DNA from: Bacteroidota bacterium
Lineage (GTDB): Bacteria; Bacteroidota; Bacteroidia; Flavobacteriales; Flavobacteriaceae
Reading direction: 5' to 3'
NCBI GenBank assembly: GCA_029561105.1
Contig: JAKQJQ010000143.1
Coordinates: 1 to 49,434, forward strand
Length of the DNA stretch: 49,434 nucleotides
The translations under genes were made by a program, and so were the position numbers. Under the pieces are notes generated by a model. That model was not told where the DNA came from. It did not search any database and saw nothing but the letters and a program-made list of their open reading frames with translations. Below, piece by piece: positions 34,767 to 44,054 of this stretch (positions within the stretch are counted from its first letter, which is position 1; every line of letters begins with the position of its first letter).

Positions 34767-35504
34767 ATGCCAGCATCCCAATACATTACCATCGGAGAGT
34801 TTGTATCCCATGACTTCAGGACCACATCTGTCTTTAGCAAATACGGTATCGATTTTTTTTGCGGCGGACACCGAACCATTGAAGAAGTCTGCGATAAAAA
34901 ATCCATCAATCACGGCCAGCTTTTGGAGGAACTGACAGAAATTATCCTTTCTACCAACACCAACGCCATCGATTTCAATTCCTGGCCGCTGGATTTGCTG
35001 GTCGATTATATCTTAAAAAAGCACCACCGTTATGTAGGCGCAAAGATTCCGGCTATCCTAAGCGCGCTCGATAAATTATGCCAGACCCACAGTGGAGAGC
35101 ACCCCGAATTGCTGGAGATCAAGTCGTTGTTTGAAGGTTGCGCCACCGATTTGCTCGCGCACCTGAAAAAAGAAGAGCATCAGTTATTCCCTGTAATTGC
35201 CAAACTAGAAAAGGCAACGCCAGCAGATGGAATCCCTTGTGCGGCTGCTGTTCCAGTTATAGCCGACCCGATTGCTTCGCTGAGACAGGAACACAATCAT
35301 GAAGCCGTGCGTTTCAGGAAGATCAAGATCCTGACCCACAATTATGCGCCACCGGCAGATTCTTGCAATACCTATCGCATTACTTATTCGATGTTGCAGG
35401 ATTTTGAGCAGGATTTACAGGAGCACATCCACATTGAAAACAATATCTTGTTTCCCAGGTCTATTAAGTTAGAACAGGAGTTGGTGAAACGCTGTTGCAA
35501 TTGA
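34767..35504 (+). CDS. ric: Di-iron iron-sulfur cluster repair protein (ScdA/Ric/YtfE)
   Basis: 245 residues. The N-terminal ScdA_N (DUF542) domain has IGEFVSHDFRTTSVFSKYGIDFFCGG with the conserved Cys of the FCGGH segment. A hemerythrin-like domain follows with iron ligands His in KKHHRYVG, LKKEEHQLFP, RQEHNHEAV and LQEHIHIENNILFP. These proteins repair Fe-S clusters damaged by NO or oxidative stress and are usually under FNR/NO control. Own promoter with a TGA-N6-TCA box. This is the gene most diagnostic for a nitrosative/low-oxygen regulon. Confidence 0.95.
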   Translation: MPASQYITIGEFVSHDFRTTSVFSKYGIDFFCGGHRTIEEVCDKKSINHGQLLEELTEIILSTNTNAIDFNSWPLDLLVDYILKKHHRYVGAKIPAILSALDKLCQTHSGEHPELLEIKSLFEGCATDLLAHLKKEEHQLFPVIAKLEKATPADGIPCAAAVPVIADPIASLRQEHNHEAVRFRKIKILTHNYAPPADSCNTYRITYSMLQDFEQDLQEHIHIENNILFPRSIKLEQELVKRCCN

Positions 35505-35591
35505 CTCCATTAATCTCGCAAAGATTTATCCAATTCCTGTAAAGGCTGCTTGGGCCCGAATGGGTACATTTGGGTTTCAAATGCTTGCGAC

Positions 35592-36593
35592 ATGATTCAC
35601 AAACACGGCCTGATTCTAAAGAAACGGGACATCGACTTTGAAATAGAAGGTGTCTTAAATCCCGCGGTTATTGCCGAGAACGGAGACATCCATATCATAT
35701 ATCGCGCGGTGGCGCACGGCAACCATTCTACCCTTGGTTATTGCAGGCTTAGTGACCCGCTGACGATTGCCGAGCGGTATGACCATCCGATTATCGTGCC
35801 CGAGTATAACCATGAAAAATATGGAGTCGAAGATCCGCGCATTGTAAAAATAGACGGCGAATATTTCTTGTCGTATTGCGGTTATGACGGAGAAAATGCG
35901 TTTGGCTGCGTAGCCACTTCGACCGATAGGAAGAGTTGGAGAAAACACGGCATCATTGTCCCGCAGTTTACCGGCGATGAATTGCGCTCTTTGCTCAAAG
36001 GGCAGCAGGACCTCAATATCAAATATTTCCAGCCCAGCACCGGAAGCTCGTACGTTTGGGATAAAAACGTCATCTTTTTCCCCAGGCGAATCAATGGCAA
36101 ATTGTACTTCCTGCACCGCATCAGGCCAGGTATTCAGATTGCTGCGATAAATGAACTGGCCGACCTCAAGCTACAATTTTGGAGGGATTATTTGACAGAT
36201 TTGAGTCATCATATCGTTCTGGATCCCAAATACCCGCACGAACTAAGTTATGTGGGGAATGGCGCGCCACCCATAGAAACCCAGCACGGCTGGCTGCTGA
36301 TTTACCATGGCGTACACGATACAATCAATGGTTATATGTATGTGGCTTGCGCAGCGCTGCTGGACCTTGGAGACCCTCGTAAAGAAGTGGCGCGTTTGCC
36401 CTATCCGTTGTTTGTCCCTGACCAGCCGTGGGAGCTAAAAGGCTATGTCAACTACGTGTGTTTTCCTACGGGAACGGTATTGGTTGGGGATGATTTGTAC
36501 ATTTATTACGGTGCCGCCGATGAAGGGATCGCTTGCGCATCGGTAAGCCTCGAGACTTTGTTGGCCGAGTTGCTGGCCAATAAGGTACGGTAA
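35592..36593 (+). CDS. Glycoside hydrolase family 130-like phosphorylase
   Basis: 333 residues from the ATG at 35592; a longer frame begins at TTG and was rejected. The five-bladed propeller of GH130 is suggested by repeated strand motifs: NPAVIAENGDIHIIYRAV, YGVEDPRIVKIDGEYFLSYCGYDG (with the catalytic-type Asp of VEDPR), GAPPIETQHGWLLIYHGVHD and LYIYYGAADEGIACASV. GH130 enzymes phosphorolyse beta-mannosides. It lies 87 bases after the ScdA gene and may be co-transcribed; I see no boxed promoter of its own. Confidence 0.87.
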   Translation: MIHKHGLILKKRDIDFEIEGVLNPAVIAENGDIHIIYRAVAHGNHSTLGYCRLSDPLTIAERYDHPIIVPEYNHEKYGVEDPRIVKIDGEYFLSYCGYDGENAFGCVATSTDRKSWRKHGIIVPQFTGDELRSLLKGQQDLNIKYFQPSTGSSYVWDKNVIFFPRRINGKLYFLHRIRPGIQIAAINELADLKLQFWRDYLTDLSHHIVLDPKYPHELSYVGNGAPPIETQHGWLLIYHGVHDTINGYMYVACAALLDLGDPRKEVARLPYPLFVPDQPWELKGYVNYVCFPTGTVLVGDDLYIYYGAADEGIACASVSLETLLAELLANKVR

Positions 36594-36606
36594 GCCGCGT
36601 ACATCC

Positions 36607-36639
36607 TTTGTTGCGGATAGGTCATTTTTTTTACCTTTA
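36607..36639 (+). promoter_or_regulatory. Probable housekeeping promoter of the TauE/SafE gene
   Basis: TTTG at 36607-36610 and TACCTTTA at 36632-36639 (7/8 to TAnnTTTG), 21 bases apart, 33 bases before the ATG. The 12 bases expected to hold a TGA-N6-TCA box do not match. Confidence 0.5.
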
Positions 36640-36672
36640 TGAAACTAAACACCTCACGACCTCTCGCTGCTT

Positions 36673-37509
36673 ATGGATAGCATATTCCTTCTTATTTTTG
36701 CCGGTTTTGTGATAGGCACTTTCGGGACACTCATTGGTGCTGGCGGCGGTTTCATACTGGTGCCTTTACTGATCGTTTTCTATCCAAAGCTCTCACCCCA
36801 AACCACAACCGCCATCTCGATCGCCGTTGTGGCGGTCAACGCTATCTCTGGCTCAGTTGCCTATGTCAAATCGGGGCGCATCGATTTTAAGGCAGGTGTG
36901 GTGTTTGCGCTGTACACGATTCCCGGATCGATTTTGGGCGTGCTCACCGTGCCTTACTTGCCTCAAAAAATTTTCAATTTACTCTTCGGCATTTTGCTGT
37001 TGGTGCTATCGGTTTACCTTTTTTATAAAAATCGGACGGCAAGCCAAACGCTCGAAAACCTTCCAGTTGGCAAAGGGCTTAAATACCGTCGGCTTACCGA
37101 TAAAGCAGGAGTGCTTTATGAATACAGCTACAACCAACGGCACGGCATCTTTATAAGCATACTGGTGGGCTACCTTTCGCCGTTATTGGGCATTGGTGGC
37201 GGGATTATTCATGTACCGGCCATGGTTCATTGGTTGCAGTTTCCGGTGTATATTGCCACGGCCACTTCGCACTTCATCCTGGCCGTCATGGCCACGGTTA
37301 GTGTTGTGGTAAACGCCATCAACGGCACGTACAACGATCCCGAAATTCAGAAGATGATTGTGTGGCTCGCGGCAGGCGTGGTTCCGGGTGCGCAATTGGG
37401 CGCCTATTGGTCACACCGTATCAAGAGCCACGTCATCATTAAGGTTTTGGCGGGTTGCCTGATTTTGGTAGCAGTCAGGATTTTGATGAAAAGCCTGCAA
37501 GTTTACTAA
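36673..37509 (+). CDS. TauE/SafE-family sulfite exporter-like permease
   Basis: 278 residues with eight or so hydrophobic helices. The duplicated family motif is present as GTLIGAGGGFILVPLL (residues 18-33) and LSPLLGIGGGIIHVPAM (about 168-184), followed by ATATSHFILAVMA. TauE/SafE permeases export sulfite, sulfoacetate or related sulfur anions. The stop overlaps the convergent DUF2892 gene by four bases. Given the persulfide-oxidising CstB-like gene at 46736, sulfite export is plausible. Confidence 0.9.
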   Translation: MDSIFLLIFAGFVIGTFGTLIGAGGGFILVPLLIVFYPKLSPQTTTAISIAVVAVNAISGSVAYVKSGRIDFKAGVVFALYTIPGSILGVLTVPYLPQKIFNLLFGILLLVLSVYLFYKNRTASQTLENLPVGKGLKYRRLTDKAGVLYEYSYNQRHGIFISILVGYLSPLLGIGGGIIHVPAMVHWLQFPVYIATATSHFILAVMATVSVVVNAINGTYNDPEIQKMIVWLAAGVVPGAQLGAYWSHRIKSHVIIKVLAGCLILVAVRILMKSLQVY

Positions 37510-37691
37510 GGTTTTACCCCAAGTTTTTTGAGGATGTCTTCCATCAGGCACCATTTTGTAAAAGCAGATTGCAGCAGGTTGGCCCCGACAAAAGCGGTAA
37601 ACCAAAGCCAATTCTGATTGACATAGATAGCCAGCAAAAGGCTGATGAGGACAAAGCTCCCCGCGACGGCACGTATAATTCTATTGATCAT
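37506..37691 (-). CDS. DUF2892-like small membrane protein
   Basis: 61 residues: MINRIIRAVAGSFVLISLLLAI, a second helix WLWFTAFVGANLLQSAF and the Cys-containing TKWCLMEDILKKLG tail typical of DUF2892. It is the last gene of the RND operon, 12 bases after the PII-like gene, and overlaps the convergent TauE/SafE gene by four bases. DUF2892 is often linked to rhodanese and sulfur genes. Confidence 0.85.
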   Translation of the reverse strand: MINRIIRAVAGSFVLISLLLAIYVNQNWLWFTAFVGANLLQSAFTKWCLMEDILKKLGVKP

Positions 37692-37703
37692 TCTGTAAAG
37701 ATT

Positions 37704-38033
37704 TTAACGGACAATATTTAAATGCGGATGATTCGATGCTTCTATATGCAGTATCGCCACATGTACCTGCGAGGGTGACGCCTGCTTGTCATTGAACGCG
37801 TCCGAAAGGGCCAATACCTCCTGGGCAATTTCCTTGTTGACGATGGCATAAAAGAGCACCGAGTCTGTCTCATTGTTTTCTTGTGCAAACCAGTTGCCTA
37901 TGATGGATTCCTGGGCGTCGCCATTATAACCGGTCACGTCGCGGTACGAATATTTTGTAACCGCAGCGCTTTCCAGGAGGTCTTTGATGTCTGGTTCAAA
38001 TGCTTTGATGGCAGTAATCAGTAGTAATTTCAT
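37704..38033 (-). CDS. PII-like (DUF3240-type) small protein attached to an RND pump
   Basis: 109 residues with an alternating beta-alpha-beta pattern like the ferredoxin-like PII fold: MKLLLITAIKAFEPDIKDLLESAAV, then YSYRDVTGYNG, SVLFYAIVNKEIAQEVLAL, and a final HVAILHIEAS strand. It lacks the PII T-loop Tyr and nucleotide motifs that I can recognise. It starts 19 bases after the RND permease gene, so it is co-transcribed. Small PII-like proteins are known beside metal or HAE-type RND pumps, but the function here is unproven. Confidence 0.65.
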   Translation of the reverse strand: MKLLLITAIKAFEPDIKDLLESAAVTKYSYRDVTGYNGDAQESIIGNWFAQENNETDSVLFYAIVNKEIAQEVLALSDAFNDKQASPSQVHVAILHIEASNHPHLNIVR

Positions 38034-38052
38034 TTGATTTTTTTTAGAGGAT

Positions 38053-41000
38053 TTATTGTTTTTCCCACTTTTTCCTTTCGGTCACATAGTAAATAATCGG
38101 TACCACGAGTAAAGTAAGGATAGTCGATACAATCGCGCCAAAGACCAGCGATATGGCCAATCCCTGAAAGATCGGGTCGAACAGGATAATCGATGCGCCG
38201 ATAACCACAGCGCCCGTCGTCAATAAAATTGGCGTAGTCCTGACCGCGCCGGCTTCAATGATGGCTTGTTTTAATGGCACACCTTCGTTGAGGCGGATTT
38301 CGATGAAGTCTATCAGCAGCACCGAGTTGCGTACCATAACGCCCGCGAGCGCAATCATCCCGATAAATGAAGTCGCGGTAAAAAAGGCGCCCAACAACCA
38401 GTGTCCAAAGACAATCCCGATCAGCGACAGCGGAATGGCCATCATCATCACCATCGGCGTCTTGAAATTCTGGAACCAACCCACAATGAGCATGTAGATA
38501 ATGACAATCACCACCATAAACGCCACACCCAAATCGCGGAATACCTCGAGCGTGATTTGCCACTCGCCATCCCATTTGACGGTAAAGTCGCTTTCGTCTG
38601 TAGGCTGCTCCATATACAATTCATTGACCTTATATCCTTTGGGAAGTTTCATTTTTTGGAGTTTTTCATTCATTCCCAAAATGGCATACACGGGACTTTC
38701 TAGTGCGCCAGCCATATCGGCCGTGACATACACCACGCGTTTCTGGTCTTTGCGGTAAATGGTTTTTTGCAAAGTGTCGGTTACTACTTTTACCAGGTCT
38801 GCAACGGGCACCACATTGCCATGGCTGCCTTTGATCTTGAGGTTTTCAATGTCCTGCAACGTCGTTTTGTCTTTGTCATCCAACGACAATACAATCGCCA
38901 CATTGTCATTGGCGTTTTCATCGTATAAATTAGACACGGGATATTCCTTCAATAAATAAGTGAGGTTCCCCACGATTTGCTGCGGCGCGATTCCGTTGAG
39001 CATGGCTTTTTCTTTGTCTACCTCGAGTTTGTACTCGGTTTGGTCGTCTTCGGTCATCCAATCCACATCCACGATATCCGATGTGGTTTCTAAAATGCCC
39101 TTTACCTGATTGGCTACCTTAATCTGCTCTTTATAATTCGGGCCGTAAATCTCAGCCACTAACGTTGACAGTACCGGCGGTCCTGGCGGTACTTCTATCA
39201 CCTTGACGTTTGCACCGTATTTCCGGGCAATCTTCTGGATTTCGGGACGCACCATTTTGGCAATTCCGTGGCTTTGCAGGTCGCGGTCTTCTTTGTGCAG
39301 CAGGTTTACCTGGATATCGGCCATATTGCTGCCGCCACGCAAATCATAATGGCGCACGAGTCCGTTAAAGGTAATAGGAGCGGAGGTACCGATATAGTTC
39401 TGGTAATCTACGACTTCTGGAATCGTTGTGAGGTACTGCGCAATTTCCTGCGTGACCGCCGCGGTTCTTTCGAGCGTGGTGCCCTCGGGCATATCGATTA
39501 CAATCTGAAATTCATTCTTGTTGTCAAACGGTAGCATCTTCACCACCACCGACTGCGTGAAAAACATCACCACCGATCCCACCAAAAGCAAAACGGTAAG
39601 CCCTACGAGTAACCTTCTTTTCTTACTGCTCTCGAGCAAAGGGCGCTCGAGTTTGTTGTAGATTTTATAAATCCAACTGGTTTCTAAACCTTGTTCTTTT
39701 TTATGTTCCTGCGTTTCTTTTTCCTGAAGCAGGTGGTAACCCAAATATGGCGTTACGGTCAAAGCCACAAACAACGAAAGCAGCATGGCAATCGACGCGC
39801 CAATCGGCATGGGGCTCATATACGGCCCCATCATCCCCGATACAAACGCCATCGGTAAAATGGCGGCGATTACCGTAAAGGTTGCCAAAATGGTAGGATT
39901 TCCCACTTCGTTGATCGCGTAAATGGCCGCTTGCTTGAACGGCAATCGCTTCATCTTGAAATGCCGGTGCATGTTCTCGGCGATGATGATGCTGTCATCC
40001 ACAACAATACCCACGACAAAAACCAAGGCAAAAAGTGTGATGCGGTTCAAGGTGTAACCCAACAGATAGTAAGCAAACAAGGTCAAGGCAAAAGTCAACG
40101 GCACCGAGAAAAATACCACCAATCCGCCGCGCCAACCCATCGCCAAGATCACAAGGAAAGTCACTGCAATAATGGCAATTCCCAGGTGCAGCAAGAGTTC
40201 GCCTACCTTGTCCGATGCCGTTTCGCCATAATTTCGGGTCACTTCTACATGAACGTCATTGGGTATGAGCGTTTTCTTGAGTTGATCTACCCGCTCAAGG
40301 ATTTTCTCAGAGATTTTCATCGCGTCGGCGCCCTTGACTTTACCAATGGCAATGGTCACTGCCGGATATTCTGATGGTGCATGCTGATGTGCTACATTGG
40401 CTTTCCCAAAACCAAAAGAGACATAACTGCCCACCGACGATGGCCCGTCTACCACAGAGGCCACCTGTTTCAAATATACGGGCATATTGGCGTTGACACC
40501 TACTACCAGTCGCTCTACGTCTTCGGCAGATTTGAGGAATTGACCCGTCGTTACCAAATATTCTTTGTCCTGATTCACAAAACCACCCGATTGCGAACTG
40601 CTGTTCCCAGCCTGGATCATCTGCATAATCCCCATCGCATCCACACCATTTTCGGCCATACGGTCTTTGTCAAGAACCACTTTGAGCTGTCGGTTGCGGC
40701 CGCCAATTTCGCGGGTAATGGCCACATCCTTGACCTTCTCGATTTCGGAGGTGACTTCTTCCGCCAACTGTCGCAAGGCGTAATCATCCTGGGTTTCGCT
40801 CCAAAGCGTAAGCCCCAGCATAGGCACATCGTCTATCGCGCGGGTTTTCACGATGGGTTTGTAAACGCCTGTAGGGAACATATTTTCGTGTTTGGCGAGT
40901 TCGTCGTAGAGTTTCACATATGATCGCTCTACATCCTGGCCTACGTAAAACTGTACAATGAGCATCGCCTGCCCGTTCATGGCCATGCTGTGTACGTGCT

Positions 41001-41247
41001 CGACACCTTTGATATTCGAGAGGATTTTCTCTAGCGGCTTCACCACGCGGCTCTCCACTTCTGTGGGACTTGCCCCGGGATAACCCACCATGACATCGGC
41101 CATGGGTACGTTGATTTGCGGCTCTTCCTCGCGCGGGATCAAAAATGAACTGTAAACCCCAATGATCATGAGCGCCACCATGAGTAAAATGGTGAGCTTG
41201 GAGTTGATGAAAAAATGGGCAATTTTACCCGATATACCTTCTTGCAT
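38053..41247 (-). CDS. RND efflux permease (AcrB-superfamily)
   Basis: 1064 residues, a full RND pump: N-terminal helix (KLTILLMVALMIIGVYSSFLI), periplasmic porter domains, and transmembrane helix 4 with FVVGIVVDDSIIIAENMHRHF containing the paired Asp of proton-coupled RND pumps. The DDSIIIAEN form differs from the heavy-metal signature of the CzcA at 21612, so it belongs to another RND branch with unknown substrate. Upstream in the same operon are an adaptor and a TolC channel, separated from it by a 284-base structured gap. Downstream are the PII-like and DUF2892 genes. Confidence 0.93.
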   Translation of the reverse strand: MQEGISGKIAHFFINSKLTILLMVALMIIGVYSSFLIPREEEPQINVPMADVMVGYPGASPTEVESRVVKPLEKILSNIKGVEHVHSMAMNGQAMLIVQFYVGQDVERSYVKLYDELAKHENMFPTGVYKPIVKTRAIDDVPMLGLTLWSETQDDYALRQLAEEVTSEIEKVKDVAITREIGGRNRQLKVVLDKDRMAENGVDAMGIMQMIQAGNSSSQSGGFVNQDKEYLVTTGQFLKSAEDVERLVVGVNANMPVYLKQVASVVDGPSSVGSYVSFGFGKANVAHQHAPSEYPAVTIAIGKVKGADAMKISEKILERVDQLKKTLIPNDVHVEVTRNYGETASDKVGELLLHLGIAIIAVTFLVILAMGWRGGLVVFFSVPLTFALTLFAYYLLGYTLNRITLFALVFVVGIVVDDSIIIAENMHRHFKMKRLPFKQAAIYAINEVGNPTILATFTVIAAILPMAFVSGMMGPYMSPMPIGASIAMLLSLFVALTVTPYLGYHLLQEKETQEHKKEQGLETSWIYKIYNKLERPLLESSKKRRLLVGLTVLLLVGSVVMFFTQSVVVKMLPFDNKNEFQIVIDMPEGTTLERTAAVTQEIAQYLTTIPEVVDYQNYIGTSAPITFNGLVRHYDLRGGSNMADIQVNLLHKEDRDLQSHGIAKMVRPEIQKIARKYGANVKVIEVPPGPPVLSTLVAEIYGPNYKEQIKVANQVKGILETTSDIVDVDWMTEDDQTEYKLEVDKEKAMLNGIAPQQIVGNLTYLLKEYPVSNLYDENANDNVAIVLSLDDKDKTTLQDIENLKIKGSHGNVVPVADLVKVVTDTLQKTIYRKDQKRVVYVTADMAGALESPVYAILGMNEKLQKMKLPKGYKVNELYMEQPTDESDFTVKWDGEWQITLEVFRDLGVAFMVVIVIIYMLIVGWFQNFKTPMVMMMAIPLSLIGIVFGHWLLGAFFTATSFIGMIALAGVMVRNSVLLIDFIEIRLNEGVPLKQAIIEAGAVRTTPILLTTGAVVIGASIILFDPIFQGLAISLVFGAIVSTILTLLVVPIIYYVTERKKWEKQ

Positions 41248-41531
41248 GATGTTGTTTTTTTGTTGTTAGGCGTGCCCTTTCACAGCGGCCAGCGCAGCTG
41301 CTGGCTCCTCGCTAAAACAGTCCACTAGGCTTTTTCTTTACGCTCGGCCTGGGTCGGGCTTTGCTTTGCCAGTTCAGCTTTTAGCATCGGGTTGGCTGTA
41401 TCTTTTGTTGCACAAAAGGATGTCGCCGTTAATGAAATTCATCGAATTCCTATGATGAAATAATATCCGATGAGATAATCCCTCCCGCGGGCATTGGTTT
41501 AATTAATTACAATGGGGTTCAAGAACTTTGT
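41248..41531. repeat. Structured intergenic element inside the RND operon (possible dispersed flavobacterial repeat)
   Basis: 284 bases with no credible gene between adaptor and permease. It holds a GCCAGC/GCTGGC hairpin at 41288-41305 and a CTTTTGT/ACAAAAG hairpin at 41402-41418. A GC-rich stretch between them (41342-41360) is unlike the surrounding genes. It resembles intergenic repeats I have seen after genes in Flavobacterium, but this memory is imprecise and only one copy is in the window. It may act as a processing or attenuation site between adaptor and permease, which is inference. Confidence 0.45.
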
Positions 41532-42614
41532 TTATTCGACTTTCACTTTTGCTCCGTTATACAATTTGCTGTCGGCCCAGACAATATACGGCTCGTTGGC
41601 AGCCAAACCTGACAACACTTCTACCTGGTCTCCCATGGTTTTCCCTAGGCGCAGCCATCTTAAAATGGCAGTATTTCCCGAACCAATGGTGTAGATTCCG
41701 GTGAGTTGCCCTTTGCTAACCAGAGCACTTTTTGGTACCATCACGGTAGCCGTCGCAGTAGTTGTTTTCGCCCCGGCCACCGGGAATTGCACATTGACAA
41801 ACATCCCAGATAAAACCGTGGCCGGGGTTTTCTCAAGATTCACCTTCACGAGGAATTGTCCGCCGGTATTTCTGGCCGAAAGGCTCACTTCTGCAACTTT
41901 CCCCGCAAGAGATTCTCCAGTCGATTTGACGAGCACTTTGGCAGCCATACCGCTTTTAATCTGCGTGATGTCGTTTTCGGCAACCATGGCCGTAACCTGC
42001 AATCGCGAGGCACCTTCTATACTGAGCAGCGGCATTCCGGGATTGGCCATGTCGCCTTCCTTTACAAAAGTATTGGTGACCACGCCGGCAAAAGGTGCGG
42101 TGATATTGGCATAAGAGAATTGCGCCTGTACTTCATTGCGCATTTGTTTGGCGCCCTCCAAAGCTGCCCTGGCCATTTCGTAGCGCGAGGTCATGTCGTC
42201 GAGTTCTTTTTGCGAGGCACTTTGCTGGGCAAACAACGCCACAAAACGGTCGTAGTCTTTTTTGGTGTTGTTGTAAGCCGCATTGGCCTGTAACACCGAT
42301 GCGTCTACCTGCGCTTTTTTGGCCTGCAGATCGCTGTTGTTGATGCTTACCAATGGCTGTCCTGCCGCTACTTTTTGTCCTACCTTAACATTGACCTTGG
42401 TTACATAGCCCATCATACGGGTGCTGATGTTGGCGCTGTTTTCGGCTTCTATTTTTCCGCTGGCCATAACAAAAGGATTTTGGTTCGGGCCGGCAACACC
42501 GCTGAGCTTTACGGCAACCGCAGGACTGTCTTTTGGGGTTTCTTTTTTGTCTTTTGCACACGACACCGCTAAAATGGATGCGAGCGTTAAGGCGATTGTC
42601 AATCTCTTTTTCAT
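41532..42614 (-). CDS. RND periplasmic adaptor lipoprotein
   Basis: 360 residues. Lipoprotein signal ending ASILAVSCAKDKK. Membrane-fusion-protein layout: barrel-sandwich half-motifs (TRMMGYVTKVNVKVGQKVAAGQPL and ANITAPFAGVVTNTFVKEGDM), an alpha hairpin between (about 95-165) and a C-terminal membrane-proximal domain with VPKSALVSKGQLTGIYTI. It starts two bases after the TolC-like gene, and the permease gene follows after 284 bases. Confidence 0.92.
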   Translation of the reverse strand: MKKRLTIALTLASILAVSCAKDKKETPKDSPAVAVKLSGVAGPNQNPFVMASGKIEAENSANISTRMMGYVTKVNVKVGQKVAAGQPLVSINNSDLQAKKAQVDASVLQANAAYNNTKKDYDRFVALFAQQSASQKELDDMTSRYEMARAALEGAKQMRNEVQAQFSYANITAPFAGVVTNTFVKEGDMANPGMPLLSIEGASRLQVTAMVAENDITQIKSGMAAKVLVKSTGESLAGKVAEVSLSARNTGGQFLVKVNLEKTPATVLSGMFVNVQFPVAGAKTTTATATVMVPKSALVSKGQLTGIYTIGSGNTAILRWLRLGKTMGDQVEVLSGLAANEPYIVWADSKLYNGAKVKVE

Positions 42615-42616
42615 CG

Positions 42617-43933
42617 TTATTTCGTTAAAAATTGTAAGTATGCTTTGGTCAGGTTGTATTCATAAACGGCTTGCAACTGTTCGAGTTCCTTTTGGATGAC
42701 CTGGATTTCCGAGGCCAGCAAGTCGGTGGTTTTTTCAAGCCCTTGGGCGAATCGGTTTTGGCGGATTCTGTAGGCTTCCTGCGATTGGTCGAAAGCGCGT
42801 TGTGACAACGCCACTTTGTTTTCGGCATCTTTGAGCTGTCGGTTGGTTTTGTTCCATTCCAGTTGGCTTTGCGCTTTGTATTGCTGGGTTTCGAGCGATG
42901 ATTTTAAGAACTCGGCTTTGGCCTTGCCCGATTTCCCAATCGATTGATAACCGTCAAACAGGCTCCAGGACAATTGCGCGCCCACGAGATAACCTTTGGC
43001 CGCGGTACCAAAAAGATTCCGGTCATAGAGTTCGTAGCTCCCAAAGGCGTTGAGGCGTGGCAGGAAATTCATCTTGGCCGATTGCAGCATTTTCTGGTAG
43101 GCTGCGGTTGATTTGGCCATGGCTTGCAGGTCTTTGCGATTGTCTGATAAGGTTTCGGTTGTAATTTCGGGGTCAATGCGGTTGGCCAGTCCTTCGTCGG
43201 GTTTGAACACTTTTCCTTTAGCGTCTTCATTGATCAAAAACGCAAGGTAATCCGAGGCGTTCTGTACATTGCTTTTGGCGTATTGCAGTTGATTGGCGAG
43301 GTCGTTGACCCGAACTTCCACATTCAAAACGTCGGTTTTCTGCAAAATGCCTTGGTTGAAATAGTTTTGTACCAATTTCAAATTGGCTTTCCCGGTGGTA
43401 TTGGCTTGCTCTAAAACCTTTACGGCCCGATAGGCCAATTGCAGTTGCATGAACGCTTTGCTGGCTTCGAGTTCCAGGTATTCTGCCGATCGCAGGTTTT
43501 GCAATTCAAACGCCTGCATCTTAGCACGCGCTGCCTGTCTGGCGTATAAGCCATCTAAGTTGATTAAAGGCTGTAGCACCTCAATCTTTGTGGCAAAATT
43601 TTGCGTCTGTGCCGGATCGTTCAACAAAGCCGGATTAAAGTCAGACTGGGTCAGGATTTCCTGGTTCAATTTAGAGCCAAACGCCATAAGCGGATTGGTG
43701 GTAACCATCGCAGTAGCCGAGGCCGTAACCGATGGCAGGAAGATAGAATGGGTTTGACGGTAATCGGCTTTCGCGGCCTCAAAACCCTGTCCCGAAATCT
43801 TAAGCTGCAGGTTTCCCGATGCCGCTTTTTGCAAAAGGTCTTTCTTAGACAGCGCAATCGTGTCTTGGGAAAAGCCAACCACAGGTAAGGCAATCAACGA
43901 GACAAAAATGGTATTCTTTAACTGTTTCATCAT
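42617..43933 (-). CDS. TolC-family outer-membrane efflux protein
   Basis: 438 residues. Signal peptide ending PVVGFSQ. Two internally repeated helical segments typical of TolC: about 60-235 and 265-430, with NLKLVQNYFNQGILQKTDVLNVEVRVN and EAYRIRQNRFAQGLEKTTDLLASE as the repeated helix-turn pieces. It is first in an operon with the adaptor, permease, PII-like and DUF2892 genes. Two adjacent ATG codons (43933 and 43930) are possible starts. A regulatory box lies upstream. Confidence 0.93.
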   Translation of the reverse strand: MMKQLKNTIFVSLIALPVVGFSQDTIALSKKDLLQKAASGNLQLKISGQGFEAAKADYRQTHSIFLPSVTASATAMVTTNPLMAFGSKLNQEILTQSDFNPALLNDPAQTQNFATKIEVLQPLINLDGLYARQAARAKMQAFELQNLRSAEYLELEASKAFMQLQLAYRAVKVLEQANTTGKANLKLVQNYFNQGILQKTDVLNVEVRVNDLANQLQYAKSNVQNASDYLAFLINEDAKGKVFKPDEGLANRIDPEITTETLSDNRKDLQAMAKSTAAYQKMLQSAKMNFLPRLNAFGSYELYDRNLFGTAAKGYLVGAQLSWSLFDGYQSIGKSGKAKAEFLKSSLETQQYKAQSQLEWNKTNRQLKDAENKVALSQRAFDQSQEAYRIRQNRFAQGLEKTTDLLASEIQVIQKELEQLQAVYEYNLTKAYLQFLTK

Positions 43934-43953
43934 GATATTTAGAAATGATGAAG

Positions 43954-43996
43954 CAAAGGTATTGCTGCATGGCCAGCCAGTCAGTAACTAATGTCA
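43954..43996 (-). promoter_or_regulatory. TGA-N6-TCA-like box plus -7 element for the RND operon
   Basis: On the minus strand: TGACATTAGTTA (43996-43985; second half-site TTA instead of TCA), 23 bp, then TACCTTTG (43961-43954), a perfect -7 element. The exact spacing supports it despite one half-site mismatch. Confidence 0.72.
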
Positions 43997-44005
43997 CACA
44001 ACAAA

Positions 44006-44031
44006 AAAATGCCCGCTATAGCAGGCATTTT
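44006..44031. terminator. Hairpin terminator after the OsmC gene
   Basis: AAAATGCC (44006-44013) pairs with GGCATTTT (44024-44031); the loop itself contains the palindrome GCTATAGC. On the minus strand it follows the OsmC stop at 44055 by about 24 bases and has a T run. Confidence 0.8.
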
Positions 44032-44054
44032 GGGCAAAAAGGCGAAAGAGCTTT

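Noticed and set aside
35502-35513. TGACTCCATTAA, a TGA-N6-TAA near-match upstream of the GH130-like gene
   Set aside because: The eight bases 23 bp downstream (CTGTAAAG) do not resemble TAnnTTTG, and it lies at the end of the preceding gene; it fails the spacing test that all accepted boxes pass.
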